64,000 nucleotides of DNA from Muraenolepis orangiensis (GCA_027704905.1 CM051004.1:13400948-13464947); one strand, 5' to 3'. Shown: positions 1 to 39,310, counted from the stretch's first letter. Notes: generated by a model not told the origin, from the sequence alone. A program made the numbers and translations.

Positions 1-26253
<26,253 letters not shown>

Positions 26254-26760
26254 ACTTTGCGAGTGGGCCTTCCAAGCCGATCACGGCGGCCCCACCGCAC
26301 TCTCGCTCGCTCTCTACTCTCCCCCCCACGCCTTAGTTAGCCTCCCCCGTCGGGACTCTCCAGGCGCCCCGGTGGGTCATCTGCACCTTGGACCGCCGTC
26401 TCTCGGCCGCATTCAGGGCAGCGGCGCCGGCGTGGAAGGCCCTCCTAAGGATGCCTGCAGCCACTGCTCATGTGCTGATAACGACGGGCCGGCCCACCTA
26501 CACACGGGGACAAAGAACCCAGGGAAATAAGCAGAGGAAGAGGAGATTTAAAAAATGTTTTACAGTTGCAAAGGAGGAGGATTTACGGTCGCTGACAACA
26601 GCTGATAACAGGTGGACGGGAGATGTGGCGGAATTAACTGCAGTTGGCACACTCGAGTGGATCAGGGTCGGCGTATTTCCCAACGGACCGGAGTGGACAT
26701 GCTTTGTGATGGATGCACCGCGGCCAGGTCCACCTCCTCCTTCACCGTCAGCACCGCTCC

Positions 26761-27409
26761 ACTAATCCTAATGGAATAGTCCCACGTTGCGCAGCGTCAA
26801 CCGGACTAATTAGTATGCTATGGAGGATCGGTTCAATATTAATGTGGTTGTCAGGTAAAAAGCTCTGTAGCCTTTTTGGTGGTGTCCCGTGCTTGTTGTG
26901 TAAGGCTGTGTGGGTCCCTGTATGGCTCTGTCTCTGCAACCAGATGGTGTTTTTAGGTTATTATACAGTGGCTCTATGACAAGCATGCCCACAGCAAGGC
27001 TTGTGGAAGAAAGGCTGGTCAATTAACATAGAAAACTAGCAGCAACAGTCAAAAGCTGGTGGGTATCAGCTTTGGCTTAAAAAAGTGTTCCATCTACTTT
27101 CCCCCAACTAGCCTTGGTAGCTAATGATCGCTCAAAGACGTCCACCTATATTGCAGGGATCCATTCTGTGGATCAAAAAGAGGCTGGAACATACTCTGCA
27201 TCGATCCATGTATGCTCCAGTGAATATGGAAGTACAAGGTAAAACACCCATAGTAACCTTTTAAATTGCCAGAAGATTTTTTTTTGGCAAGGAGGGCAAC
27301 AGTAGCCTCTGGTGGCGAGATGCTCAACTCTCATTCGCTTCAATCGACATCTTATTCATCAACACACATATACGTGCACGGGTAAACCACAGCCGTAGTG
27401 CAAGCTGGA

Positions 27410-27442
<33 letters not shown>

Positions 27443-28032
27443 CGCTCCGGTTGAAATGCAAAACCTCTCTATCGATTGGATTAACATGGGCTTGACAAAT
27501 CTGGGAATTGGGGAAACAATCCAATCACTTTGCTGGATGGCTTGGGTAGTCCTGCACCTTAGGGTTGGTAGTTCAATAGTATTGTCTTTTAGTAGCATTG
27601 TGCGAGCAGGACATAAGCGGGGTATAAAGTGAATTGTGGATAAGAATAGAATTAGATAACATATATATATATAAACATGTAGTTGTCTATAGCTGTTTTA
27701 TATACGTTTTACTCAACAAACCAGGTAAATAGTTTAACATGGGTTTTTTTGTAGGCAGGTCTTGGAGGAGGGTGAACAATAATATCACATACAATTCCAT
27801 ATAATTATCATCACACCAATTAATTACATGAACACAACAATGTCCAGCATAAGTATAGTACCACATAAAAACACAAAAAATATATACATTGTCCACAATG
27901 TTTGTGCCTGAAGAATATAGACGTGAGAAGAAACTAGAGGGAACTCAGTAGAGCGCATACCTCCGCCTTACAAAAAAGCCCAAATCAAATGTTCCTTGGC
28001 CCATAATAAAATCAAAAAAAAGAAAATAAATT
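26761..28032. other. TTLL7-PRKACB intergenic, no gene seen
   Basis: Unique AT-rich DNA with one short (CA)n run at 27410-27438. No conserved protein fragment recognised on either strand. Confidence 0.55.
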
Positions 28033-28037
28033 ACCGT

Positions 28038-29188
28038 TGTAATTCCCTCTCATGCAATGATGACAGCAATGCGTTCTTTATGATACTGGTAGGATTTATT
28101 CAAATCCAGACCGTGAGAACTGTGAAATACACACATGAAATACAATAAATCACAGATCAAACAATAACAACATACATCCATATTATTTCTACTTCGTCTC
28201 TTAGTGTCACATGTCTTTACAATATTGTTAACCAAAATGAACTTAACCTACAAAACACATTAAATCCTTCCGCAATAATAATAATAATAATAATAATAAA
28301 CTCACTTAGCAAACATTTCGTTAGCACTTTAGCTACCTGGCTTGAGCCTACACACAGCTAACAACCACAACACCAAACGTACCTGTAACTTCCTCTCATG
28401 CAATGATGACAGCTATGCGTTCTTTATGATACTGGTAGGATTTATTCAAATCCAGACCGTGAGAACTGTGAAACACACACATGAAATACAATAAATCACA
28501 GATCAAACAATAACAACATACATCCATATTATTTCTACTTCGTCTCTTAGTGTCACATGTCTTACAATATTGTTACCCAAAATGAACTTAACCTACAAAA
28601 CACATTAAATCCTTCTGCAATAATAATAACAATAAACTCACTTAGCAAACATTTCGTTAGCACTTTAGCTACCTGGCTTGAGCTTACACACAGCTAACAA
28701 CCACAACACCAAACGTACCTTATTGGCTGCATGCAATTATGGAACTTCACTGACTGAACTGATCGACCGAACTGACTGACTGTGACGGAACTTTCTCTTA
28801 TATAGAGATTTCTACACGCGTGTGCGTCGGCATAAAACGTCCCCGGAACACTGTGCGCTTCAACCATTAGTTCCGCTCTTACTCTACAGCATTTAGGTAG
28901 GAACCAAAAACTGGTAGGAACCAAAATTCAAACTGAACACAGAGGCAGTTACAGTACCTTATTGGCTGCATGCAATAAGAGAGGAAATTATGGAACTTCA
29001 CTGACTGAACTGACTGTGACGGAACTATCTCTTATATACGGAGATTTTGACACGCGTGCGTCGGCATAAAACGTCCCCGGAACACTGTGCGCTTCAACCA
29101 TTAGTTCCGCCCTTAATCTACAGCATTTAGGTAGGAACCAAAAACTAGTAGGAACCAAAAACTCAAACTGAACACAGAGGCAGTTACA
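28038..29188 (-). repeat. 3' LTR of BEL/Pao element, with internal tandem duplications
   Basis: 1151 bp. Two modules are each present twice in tandem: module A (28038-28382 and 28383-28718; starts CTCTCATGCAATGATGACAG) and module B (28719-28958 and 28959-29188; from CTTATTGGCTGCATGCAAT to the CAGTTACA terminus). Module A carries (ATA)n. Confidence 0.88.
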
Positions 29189-29358
29189 CTCCCACCAAAC
29201 ATATCAATTGTATATGATTTTACAATGACTTAGAGCCAACCTACTGCATAGAAAACTAACAAAACTAACAATAACTTCGGTCCTTGGCCTCCACAGGAAA
29301 GATCACCTCCGACTGCGCCTGGGTGTTGAGAACCTGGGCCTTCTTAAGTTCAGGGTCG

Positions 29359-30780
29359 TCACTTGCGATCTCTCCCACCTTGACTTCTCCACTTGGTAAC
29401 TCTTTCTGCCAAAGAAAGTCTGGGCTTCCATTGTGTAGACTCTGTGCTTTGCTTGATGCGTTCTACACGATTTGCCACAAACACATGAAATCTTCTGGCT
29501 TCATTATTGATGTACCCAAGGACAACCCTTGAATCAGTCCAGAAGACTTCTTGTAGGCACTTTACGTCCAGTTCTTTCTTGAGCATGTCACTGGTGCGGA
29601 CAGCTACAACTGCTGCTGACAGCTCAAGCCTTGGTATGGTTGTGACCTTAGTAGGGGCAATTCTTGACTTTCCCATTACTAAGGAACAGTGGACTTCACT
29701 TGACGTACTCACTGCTCTGAGGTACGAGCACTCTCCATAGCCCGACACACTGGCATCGGAGAAATGGTGAAGTTCGTAATGCTGGACCTTGAAGCTTGAT
29801 GGAACGTAGCATCTTGGAATCTTCACACCCGCCAGATTTTGTAGGTCTTGGAGCCAGCATTCCCACAGAGTTCGTAAGTCATCAGGTAAGGTGTCATCCC
29901 AACTGAGCTTGTCACGACACATCTGCTGCAGGATCTGCTTTCCCACCAGGATGAAGGGCGCCACAAAACCCAGAGGATCGTATACCGAAGCGACCGTGGA
30001 CAAGACTCCTCTTCGGGTAAGTGGATTCTCTTTGACGATCACCCTGAACTGGAACTCATCGGAAGACACGCACCACTGCACACCGAGTACTCTTTCCATG
30101 TGCAGTTCACCCAGTGCCATGTCTTTGTCTCTGGGAGCTTCAGCACACTCTTCTTTTGGGATTGTGGCGAGGACTTCCTTGCTGTTCGAGATGAACTTAT
30201 GCAGCCGGAGTTTGCCTGTGCTGCAAAGCTCTCTTGCTTCTTTCACCAGCTGGATTGCTTGGTCTTCAGATGCTACACTTAACAAACCGTCATCAACGTA
30301 GAAGTTCCTTTGGATAAACTTTATGGTGTCTTCACTAAAGTTTCCTCGTCCTTCGGCAGCGATGTGCTTCAGTCCATAGTTTGCACAGCCAGGTGACGAA
30401 GCTGCACCAAACAAGTGGACTTTCATCCGATAGATGGAAGGTTGGTCTTCAAGATTTCCATTGTCCCACCAAAGAAATCGTAGGTAATCTTGGTCTTCTG
30501 CCTTGACATGGAACTGGTGGAACCTGCGTTCTATGTCACACACGATTGCCACAGGACCTCTTCGGTAGCGATACAGAACTCCCACTAAGGTGTTTGTCAA
30601 CTCTGGACCCGTCAGGAGATAGTCGTTCAAGGATGTCCCTTGGTACTTGGCGGAGCAATCGAAGACAACACGTATCTTCCCAGGCTTTTGTGGATGATAC
30701 ACCCCATGATGTGGGATATACCAAGCTGGAGCTTTGTAGATGTCTTCCTCTGGGACCCTTTCTGCATCTCCGCGGGTTAT
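29359..30780 (-). pseudogene. BEL/Pao reverse transcriptase and RNase H
   Basis: 447 codons with RT block IRVVFDCSAKYQGTSLN, the catalytic box FYVDDGLLS, GVLSTVASVYDPLGFVAPF of the BEL connection region, and RNase H motifs (LHHFSDASVSGYG, FWTDSRVVLGYIN). After the RNase H segment the frame changes into a piece related to the region before integrase, and the integrase itself is missing. It is a relic with an otherwise long open frame, suggesting modest age. Confidence 0.9.
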
Positions 30781-30789
30781 GGTCTACAG

Positions 30790-31612
30790 TAGTACAGATC
30801 TTGTTATCAGGTAAGTTAGGCCTTTCCTTCTTGAATGGCAGCGGCATTTCATAATGACCGTCGCTCTTTAACTTGATGCCCTTCTCCATTTTCGACAGGA
30901 ACCTTAGATCCTCTTGAGAGATGGGGCTGGCTTCTGACACTCTTTCAGCGAAGTCAGACTCCAGCATCTTTATGACATCTGCAGGTAACACAACTTCTTT
31001 GATCTGTGTTCTACAGACATAGTGCACTTCACTTGTGAGGTCTGAAGAGGACGGTAGACCTGGCGTCACTTGCTTCACAATGACTTGGTGACTGATTCCG
31101 ATTGTATCTCCATAGTTGAGACACGGGTTACCATATCCCACCACACTCCAGCCCAAGTCTGTTCTCTGAGCAAACGGCTGATGTTCCTCACCAGTCACCA
31201 CTTGTCTTGGAACGAGGGCTTGAGCACAGTTGTAGCCAATTAACAGGCCGACATCACAGCTTTGCTGAGAAGCGATCTCATCTGCAATGTGTTCAAGATG
31301 AGGCCATGCCTTCGCTGTCTCTGGTGTGGGAATATGGTCTCTGTTTGCAGGGATAAACTCTCTTGAGTAAGTCACTGGCAGAGTGATTATCTTGTCTGAA
31401 TTGAATCCTCTTACTTGTAGACCTGTCAGCTTCCAACAGGACACGACTGTGTTTCTTGAAGCCAGTGTGGAGAGCTTTAGCTGAACTGGTTCACCTTTTG
31501 TGTTGAGAGCCTTTGCTGTCTCTTCAAGGATAAAGGTTGTGTCACTTTGTGTATCGAGGAGTGCGTACACCAGAACCTCACGACTTGGCTCACCTGTAGA
31601 TGACACCCACAC
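30790..31612 (-). pseudogene. BEL/Pao protease and pol linker
   Basis: The frame contains the aspartic-protease motif ALLDTQSDTTFI and later TDLGWSVVGYGNP, typical of the DUF1758 protease/linker of BEL/Pao pol. The frame breaks near 30780-30800; beyond this the open frame is meaningless and pol continues in another frame. Confidence 0.85.
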
Positions 31613-31617
31613 TGGAA

Positions 31618-31939
31618 CTATTGTGGATGTATGAGTGTCCCCATCATTCTGGATGACTCTAAATGATGTCGCCTCACGTGATGGTCTCTCTGCCTGGTCT
31701 TGAGGCTGATTATTCTATCTTTCTTTGTACTTATCACTGTTCCTTGCTCCATCAGGCCTTGTTGACATCCTTTCTTCCTTGGTGCGATCATCATGGAGGC
31801 AAGTTGGATGTCTTCTCTCACAGGTGTCGCAGGTGTTTCTATCTCTACAGTCCTTGGAGCGATGGCCAGACTTCAGACAGCCGAAACACAAGTTCTTCTC
31901 TTGGACAAACTTAATTCGTTCACTGATTGTCATCTGCAT
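31618..31939 (-). pseudogene. BEL/Pao zinc-knuckle segment
   Basis: The frame contains CFGCLKSGHRSKDC, a CCHC knuckle, followed by CDTCERRHPTCLH, as in BEL gag-pol junctions. It is separated from gag by a stop and from the protease by a shift of frame. Confidence 0.8.
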
Positions 31940-32062
31940 AACCTTGCGACACCTCTGTAGACTGTGTCCTGCCCTCTCACAGAAGACACAGCCTGTGGCA
32001 ACGGCTTTCTCATCTGAGCTGGTTGCTAAAACCCTTGCTCCAGGATCTTTGCTCCTGACACC

Positions 32063-33084
32063 CTAGTCCAGAATACTTTCCCCTGGCTTCAGAGCATGAA
32101 GAGAGGTTATTGGGTGGCAAGCGATTCTGGCTTCATGTGTGAGGAACTTGACAAACTGGCTGAAGCTCGGGAACATGCAAGTTTCATCCTCTGTGGCCAT
32201 GACCTTCCTACTCCATCTTGAAGTCAGCCAGTCTGGAAGTTTGGAGAGTATTTTCTGGTTCTCGTTGCAATCATTAAGTATTTCAAGACCTCTGATCTGA
32301 GACATGGCAGCCTCACAGCTGCGCAGGAAGTCGGCGAGTTCTTGAAGTTCCACACTGCATTTGGAGCTTATCTTGGGCCACGACTCAATCTTATCTCTGA
32401 AGGCCTTGGCAATGAGGAATGGATTGCCATATCGCTCATCTAGGATGTGCCATGCTGCATAATAGGCTGACTCTGTGCCTAGTAAGAAGTAGCTCTCTAT
32501 GGCCTTCTTGGCAGATCCACCCGCGTACTTGCGTAGATAATATATCTTCTCTTCGGCTGGTATGTTCTTCCTGCCAACAAGCGTCTGAAAGGACACCTTC
32601 CAGTCGTTGTATCTGAGTGGGTCGCCATTGAACACTGTAGGTTCAGGTATAGGAATGCGACTTGCACTGATGGCTTCTGCGAACAATCTGACAAGAGCTG
32701 CTGTGCTGTCTTCAGATCTGTCTTCTTGCCTTGTTTGTGATACAGCTCGTGGTGGAGAACGGTGCTGTTCTTGTCTTGGATGTGTTACAGCTCGTGGTGG
32801 AGAACGGTGCTGCAATAGGCTAGTTTGAGGCTTGATTTCCACTTCACTCTTCACAGAGACACGTCGATGGAGAAGCTCATTTACTTCTTCATCTGAGCAG
32901 TCACTTCGTTTAGCTGCTTGAGCTGAACATTCGCTCTGCTCATATACTTGCTGTCGTGCCTTGGCAGCCTTTAGCTTCTTAATAGTTTCCAATCTATTTA
33001 GTTCTCTGCGTTTGGCTTCTAGCACTCTTTGTCTTTCTGCAGTTTCAGCCTCCTGCTTGGCTTTAAACTGTGCGGCTTCAGCTT
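32063..33084 (-). pseudogene. BEL/Pao gag, DUF1759-like part
   Basis: A 320-codon frame with a coiled-coil start (LEAKRRELNRLETIKKL) and then the gag core marked by PTVFNGDPLRYNDWKVSF and LRKYAGGSAKKAIESY, the pattern of DUF1759 in BEL/Pao gag proteins. It ends at a stop before the zinc knuckle. Confidence 0.85.
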
Positions 33085-33644
33085 CAAGTCTCTACAGACA
33101 CTATCTCTTCCATGAATTGTTCTTCATGCATTTGACCTTTAGCCTTTCTTGTGTCTAGAAGGTCCATTGCATTATTAAAAATCTTCTTTGTTACTGATTC
33201 ACAGGTGTCGACTCTGCGACGTGTGTTATGGTCAGGCACTTCAATGCGCTTCCAATCGTCATAAACCTCATTCAGACTCCTAGAGGCACTGCATATTTTA
33301 GTGACGTGTCCATCCAGCAGGTCGTCTGAGCTCTGTGCACACAGCGCTTGGTTAGCTTCTTTAGCAACATTTTTCCACTTCTCATAGACCACACTGAAAC
33401 AATGTGCAACTTTTCTTATTTGCTCATCATGCAGTTCTTGACCCTTTTCCGTCAACATGCGGACTCTTTGGCCTCTTCGTGGCTCTTCTGAGGAAGCGGG
33501 GTTGCTAACTATTGTGCCTTCTTCCCTTTGTGGTTGCACGGTTGTGCTGTCTTCATTTGCACCCTCTTTGTCAGGTGCTTGTGCCTGCATGTCTGTGCAA
33601 TGTACATCCACAACAACCACACGCTGGCTGCCACTCTCAGACAT
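33084..33644 (-). pseudogene. BEL/Pao gag, N-terminal part
   Basis: A 186-codon frame starting MSESGSQR. It is rich in charged and helical residues, with no named domain in this first part. It stops just where the next frame continues the same heptad-like, glutamate/lysine-rich region, so a single frameshift separates it from the following gag segment. Confidence 0.75.
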
Positions 33645-33711
33645 CTTTACTTGGTTTAATGTTGTTACTCACTGCTTTCTGATGCTGTCTTATGGAGCAG
33701 TAAGTTCTCAC

Positions 33712-33857
33712 TGTAATTCCCTCTCATGCAATGATGACAGCAATGCGTTCTTTATGATACTGGTAGGATTTATTCAAATCCAGACCGTGAGAACTGTGAA
33801 ATACACACATGAAATACAATAAACCAAAAACTCAAACTGAACACAGAGGCAGTTACA
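33712..33857 (-). repeat. 5' LTR of BEL/Pao element, shortened
   Basis: Only 146 bp. It has the start of module A joined directly to the last 34 bp of module B (AAAAACTCAAACTGAACACA...). It matches both ends of the 1151-bp partner LTR but lacks everything between, consistent with an internal deletion. Confidence 0.88.
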
Positions 33858-34034
33858 ACCGTAATCTAACCACAAAGTTGTGTTCAATTATGTACAGAAT
33901 TATCTGTTAACGCAGCATCCGTACAAGGACTACCAGGTGCAAGGATAGTTTTTATCCACAGGTGGTGCGCCTACTGGACAGCTAGGAGGGCTGCCACTAT
34001 CATAACATTGTCATTAACATTACACTATAATACT

Positions 34035-34290
34035 TTGCTGGACTTTCTGGACTCATTACAGTTACTGTTCTGCAATGTACTGCACTTTATTCATGATGCT
34101 GCTGCACTGGCACTTTAAATGCTTTTAAATCTTTTTGCATAACTCAAAACATATGTACAACGTACATATAATCCATCACTCACTTTATTGTTCTTTTTAT
34201 GTTTTATTGTGTATAGTATTTTTATAGTATGGTTTTATTGTTGTAGAAATTCATACTGCGGGAGGGAATGGGGAGAAAGCATTCCATTGT
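34035..34290 (-). mobile_element. Dispersed 250-bp repeat family, copy B
   Basis: Reverse complement of the 25481-25745 repeat: ends on + with CTGCGGGAGGGAATGGGGAG and AGCATTCCATTG, and carries GATGCTGCTGCACTGGCACT at its left. Confidence 0.7.
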
Positions 34291-35205
34291 TCAAACAATG
34301 GTCAAAACACAATTACCAGTTATAGACCTATTATAATTTGTTTTGTGAGGCAAAAGTTGATCTGAACTTGAATGTGAATACAGGTCTATATTTATTTTAG
34401 GACTCAAAGAGAGATAATGATAATGAAAAACATCTAGATTTGAGAAGCATGTTACTAATGTCTTAAAATAAGTGAAGCTGTACTTTCTTTTGTCAGTGCA
34501 AAATTTCATTAAATAACACTATTTCCCTCTTTGGCCACAAGATGGCAAAGTTTTGCTCACAATCAAATATTTATTTTTTTATCATTTCATTTCAGATAAC
34601 TGATAACTGAAATAATCAGCTGAATGCTCAAAATTACAATTTAAGCTGAGCAATAAAGATATATACTATTGGGCATTGCAATTATTTCAATACATAATAT
34701 TTTAGTCAACTATTTGTTATTTAACTGTATAACTTATAACTTAACTTAACTGTATACCAATCCCAATAGGCCTACACCCCTAATGCACCATCTCTTACCC
34801 AATAGTTATATGGGACTAAGCTTCCAACAACCATACTAAGAAAGAAAGAAATGGTCCCATAATTAATTCAGTCAATTATCATATGTTGTAATGGTATTTT
34901 ACCAGCAGATGGCAGCAAACCACGGGCTGTTTAAAACTGCATGTATCTTGATTTTGATGAATGGGGTTCCCTTTGGTCAAACAGTAGAGAAAAGGACTCA
35001 TTGTGAAAGGATTCACAAATGCACATCTGCATCACCACCTATTCACTGGCCTCTTATCACAACAATCGTTCACTTGTCTCTCAGGATAAGTGCTATACTG
35101 TATTTTCTCCAAATAAAGACATTGTTTCAAACACGGTGTGTCACTGAGTGACTTGCACCATGTTTTTGACCAAATGTTATTCATGTGTTAAACACATGTA
35201 TTTAT

Positions 35206-35239
<34 letters not shown>

Positions 35240-36380
35240 TGTTTCAGTCTGCAAAAATGTGTTATTATTTGATATATATATATGTGTGTGTGTACATCAC
35301 TACACTACAAATCTATATCACTTCACTCATCCTCATAGAGATTGGTAGAAATACTGCTTCGAATTTATATATTATATATAAACTTAACTTCCGCAAGGAA
35401 AATGCTTCAGAAGAATCCCAGTACTTCCTATCCCAAGGGGATTTTATGTTATACTCCTCCATCTTCTTGTCATTAAAGCACACAGTTTAGAGTGAACAGG
35501 ACTTGGGAAAATACCACTTTGCTTTGTGATTCTCTTTTTTCCCCTGGCTGAAATGCATTTGTAAACGGTTTATCTTCCGTTCAACTGCGGATTCAGCAGT
35601 ACTTTGGATGTCAGGGTGCCTGTGACCGTTAACCAGAAACACTGACTACTGTACGTCCTGGATGGAAAAGTGGACCAAATAATACATCTTAAAAACATAT
35701 ATTGCAATATTTTATCAAACGTGTATTGCGACGTTGCTAAGTTTAGCTGTAACAGAAGATTTGAAGAAGTAGAAGACCTTATTACACACACTGAGTCTCT
35801 TCTTCTGGCTCTGTCGATCTAGTCAGCACAACTACCTAGTTCAATGGGGAGCAACAGAGCATATAGGCTAAGGTATAGAATTGCAACACAGCCTAAAAGT
35901 AGCTCACGGTTGTGACCTGACTCTATGCCTGAGTGCAGGGGGTGTAGACACATTTACTGAAAATGCAACTGACGTGCATTTTGTTAGGATCATCAAAACA
36001 CTATAAACAGAGAATATGTTTTATGTCAGGAACGTATAGTCCTAGGATGGTGAAATTAAGCAAACAATGAAATGGTTTAGCACACGTATTACCCACACAC
36101 AACTATAGACTCACACTAAACAGTAAGCAAACACTTACCTAATTGCCTTTATCTAATGTTACTGTTACTCTAACTGTTTCCAGTCATGGTAGAGAAGTTG
36201 CCTACAGTAAGACAAAGGTGACTTGCAATGTAAAGAGTGACCCCAACATTCACTGGAAACTACACATGGACTGCCATAGTTGAAATACAAATCATGTCAA
36301 TAATCGGTTGTCCTTAGTACATTGTTTATTATGCATTGATTCAAGACTGCATGTGACTAGGGAATTAATAGATGCTTATG
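34291..36380. other. Intergenic, no gene seen
   Basis: AT-rich unique DNA with a (TA)n patch at 35202-35240. No protein family resemblance on either strand. Confidence 0.5.
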
Positions 36381-36382
36381 AA

Positions 36383-36690
36383 GAGGTCCTAAGTGTCTAG
36401 TCTCTCCAGAGAAATCCTAAGTGTCTAGTCCCTCCAGAGAGGTCCTTAGTGTCTGGTCTCTCCAGAGAGGTCCTAAGTGTCTAGTCCCTCCAGAGAGGTC
36501 CTTAGTGTCTGGTCTCTCCAGAGAGGTCCTAAGTGTCTAGTCCCTCCAGTGAGGTCTTAGTGTCTTGTCTCTCCAGAGAGGTCTAAGAGTCTTGTCTCTC
36601 CAGAGAGGCATAACGTATCTTGTCTCTTCCGTGAGGTCTTAAGTGTCTTGTCTCTCCAGAGAGGTCTAAGTAGTACTCTAGTGAGGTCTT
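36383..36690 (+). repeat. 28-bp minisatellite
   Basis: About ten copies of GAGGTCCTAAGTGTCTAGTC plus TCTCCAGA, alternating between CCTAAG and CCTTAG forms before decaying at the right end. Confidence 0.9.
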
Positions 36691-37229
36691 AAGTGTGATA
36701 TAATGATAATCTGCAAATGGTTTGGTTGCCAAGAATAAACTCCAGATTATTAAGGAATGACCTCCATTAAAGAATTGGGATCAGGGATACAGAAGGAAAG
36801 GCAGCCATCCTTGTTAGATCAAGATTATGCATAGCATAAGATTCATAAATAGGCGTATCACATGGACTTATCCCAGTAGGAATCTAATTCCTTATGCTAT
36901 CAGAATTAATATAATCTGGGTGTCATATGGCCATCAGTTTGCATCATAATCAATGGTCTCATGTTATGTGGCCCACAACATTTTGACGATGACTCAAGAG
37001 AGATGGAGAAACCTAGTGTGATTTCTGTAAGCAGCCCTGTCTGCTTGCATCAGCTGTGACTTTGTCTATGCCCTGACTATGTCTGCTAGCACCTGCTAAC
37101 AAGCAGTAAGGAGTGCACTTGGTGTCTTCAGATCACTGTCACTGAAATCAGGGTCATCCTGATTTAAAGACACAATGTTAGGGTTAACCACAGCACTAGT
37201 TGCACAATGTGCCTGTGTGTTGTACACAT

Positions 37230-38045
37230 CTTGAAGGAGGTGTTATAACTGTGACCCCAGAGTGGCCTTCTAGCTCCATGCTCTGAGGAGGTGTTATAAC
37301 CAGCAGAGACCGGCCTGATAGCTTTATGCTCAGAGGAGGTGTTATAACCACCAGAGACTGGCCTGATTGCTCCATGCTCGGAGGAGGTGTTATAGGAGGA
37401 GGTGTAGGAGCAGGAGGTGTTATAGGAGGAGGCATTGGAGGAGGAGGTGTTATAGGAGGAGGTGTTAGAGGGGGTGTAGGAAGAGGAGGTGTTATAGGAG
37501 GTGTAGGAGGATGAAGTGTTATATAAGGTGTTAGAGGAGATGTAAGAGGAGGGGTTATAGGAGGATGTGTTAGAGGAGGAGGTGTTAGAGGAAGAGGTGT
37601 TTTGGAGAATGTGTTAGAGTAGGAGATGTTAGAGGAGGAGTTGTTTTGGAGAATGTGTTAGAGGAGGAGGTGTTAGAGGCGGAGGCGTTTTGAAGAATGT
37701 GTTAGAGGAGGAGGTGTTAGAGGAGGAGGTGTTAGAAGAGGTGTTTTGAATAATGTGTTAGAGGAGAATGTGTTAGAGGAGGAGATGTTAGAGGAGGAGG
37801 TGTTATAGGAGGATGTGTTAGAGGAGGAGGTGTTTGAGGAGGTGTTATAGGAGGATGTGTTAGAGGAGGATGTGTTAGAGGAGGAGATGTTAGAGGAGGA
37901 GGTGTTATAGGAGGATGTAGGTGTTAGAGGAGGAGGAGGTGTTAGAGGAGAAGGAAGTGTTAGAGGCGGAAGTGTTATAGGAGGAGGTGTTACGAGGAGG
38001 TATTATAGGAGGAAGTGTGAGAGGAGGTGTTATAGGAGGTGTTAT
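37230..38045 (+). repeat. GGAGGTGTTAGA minisatellite
   Basis: Units of 9-18 bp built from GAGGAGGTGTTATAG and GAGGATGTGTTAGAG. The left end is a longer 57-62-bp unit (GAGGTGTTATAACCACCAGA...). It is strongly purine-biased on + and carries several short open frames without meaning. Confidence 0.88.
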
Positions 38046-38094
38046 AGATAACACCTATGGCAGCCAATTCATTTCATGTGTTTCAATCCCTTGT

Positions 38095-38475
38095 AAGAAA
38101 ACAGTATTATTTATTATTAGTATTATTAAACACTACTATTATTTATATTATTCATATTACCATACAGTATTATTTATTATTAGTATTATTATACATTACT
38201 ATTCATTTTACTATTAGTATTATTCAACACTATTATTATACAGTATTATTAGGTTTAATATTAGTATTATTATACAGTATAATTTATTATTAGTATTATA
38301 ATATAGTATTATTTATTATATAGTATTATTATACAGTTATTATTATATTAAATTCTAATTATGATTATAGTATTATTAGACTGTATACTTATTATATTGT
38401 ATTATTATATAGTATTATTTAGTATTAGTATTATTATATAGTATTATTTATTATATAGTATTATCATTATACAGC
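38095..38475 (+). repeat. Degenerate (TATTAT)n region
   Basis: Irregular repeats of AGTATTATTTATTAT over about 380 bp, almost free of G and C. Confidence 0.85.
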
Positions 38476-39255
38476 ATGCCGCTGCATTGTTAGCTTAGCC
38501 GGCTAGTCAGGATGGAGAGCAGCCTACCTTATAGGTCCAGACTCCGCCAGAGCTTTGCTCGTTTGTCGTTGTCAAGTCGTGTGGTCGTTTATTATGTGTC
38601 CTTTCTTCTCCGTTCTGTTAAAGTGTCTTTTAAACACTAAAGGATGAAAATGTCAACGTTACAACACTATTGTTCTGGTCATATTAGCCTGTTAGCTCAA
38701 TCAGTGCCCAGGGTCTTTGGACGAGACCATTAACTCGAAGGGAGGGGGTATGGGGGAGACCAAGTGGTTTAATGGTATTTCGGAAGTCGTGGATGTATGA
38801 TATTTAAGAACTTATGCTGATTTTAACATCCCAGAATTTATTTAACTAACGCCATAAGTCACACAACGGCTAGCGTCTAGTTTATACACGCTCCTAGTGG
38901 GCTTGCCCAACTGAAACAAACTTTACCTAGCAACAGGGGTCACTGACCATGGTGCTGAAATATACATATCATATAAGTATAAATACCCTGTTAATACCTT
39001 GGTGCTGAAATAAAATATTTATATAAATATAAATGCCATGTCAATATTATGGTCCTGAAATATAATAGAATATAAATATAAATATAATGAAATTATATGA
39101 ATATAATATAAATAAACTATAAATATAAATAGTATATAAATACAATGTAAATTCCATGGTGCTGAAAACTAATAATAATATAAAATATATAATATAAATA
39201 TATAAAATATTAGATATATATCATATAAATACCCTGTAAATTCCCTATGTATATT

Positions 39256-39310
<55 letters not shown>
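39256..39310 (+). repeat. (AT)n microsatellite
   Basis: About 27 AT units in a wider AT-rich block (38960-39350). Confidence 0.92.

Larger units (their letters stand above)
28038..33857 (-). mobile_element. BEL/Pao LTR retrotransposon, defective copy
   Basis: A 5820-bp element read on the minus strand. Both ends are TG...CA (TGTAACTGCC...GGAATTACA in element sense) and both flanks carry the identical 5-bp duplication ACCGT (28033-28037 and 33858-33862), so the borders are exact. Order: short 5' LTR, gag with a DUF1759-like region, CCHC zinc knuckle, retropepsin-like domain (DTQSD), reverse transcriptase with a YVDD box, RNase H, then a fragment of the pre-integrase region, a purine-rich tract (GGTGGGAG) and the 3' LTR. 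Gag and pol are interrupted by frameshifts and integrase is absent, so it cannot move by itself. It belongs to the Metazoa-wide BEL/Pao group rather than Gypsy, on the strength of the protease and gag domain types. Confidence 0.92.

Noticed and set aside
29284..30301. Plus-strand frames inside the retrotransposon
   Set aside because: Antisense shadows of the reverse transcriptase frame.
38519..38640. Possible noncoding first exon of TTLL7 (minus-strand GTAGGC after CTATAAG)
   Set aside because: One donor-like site in moderately GC-rich DNA is not enough; the GC-rich region at 26.2-26.7 kb is a simpler promoter.
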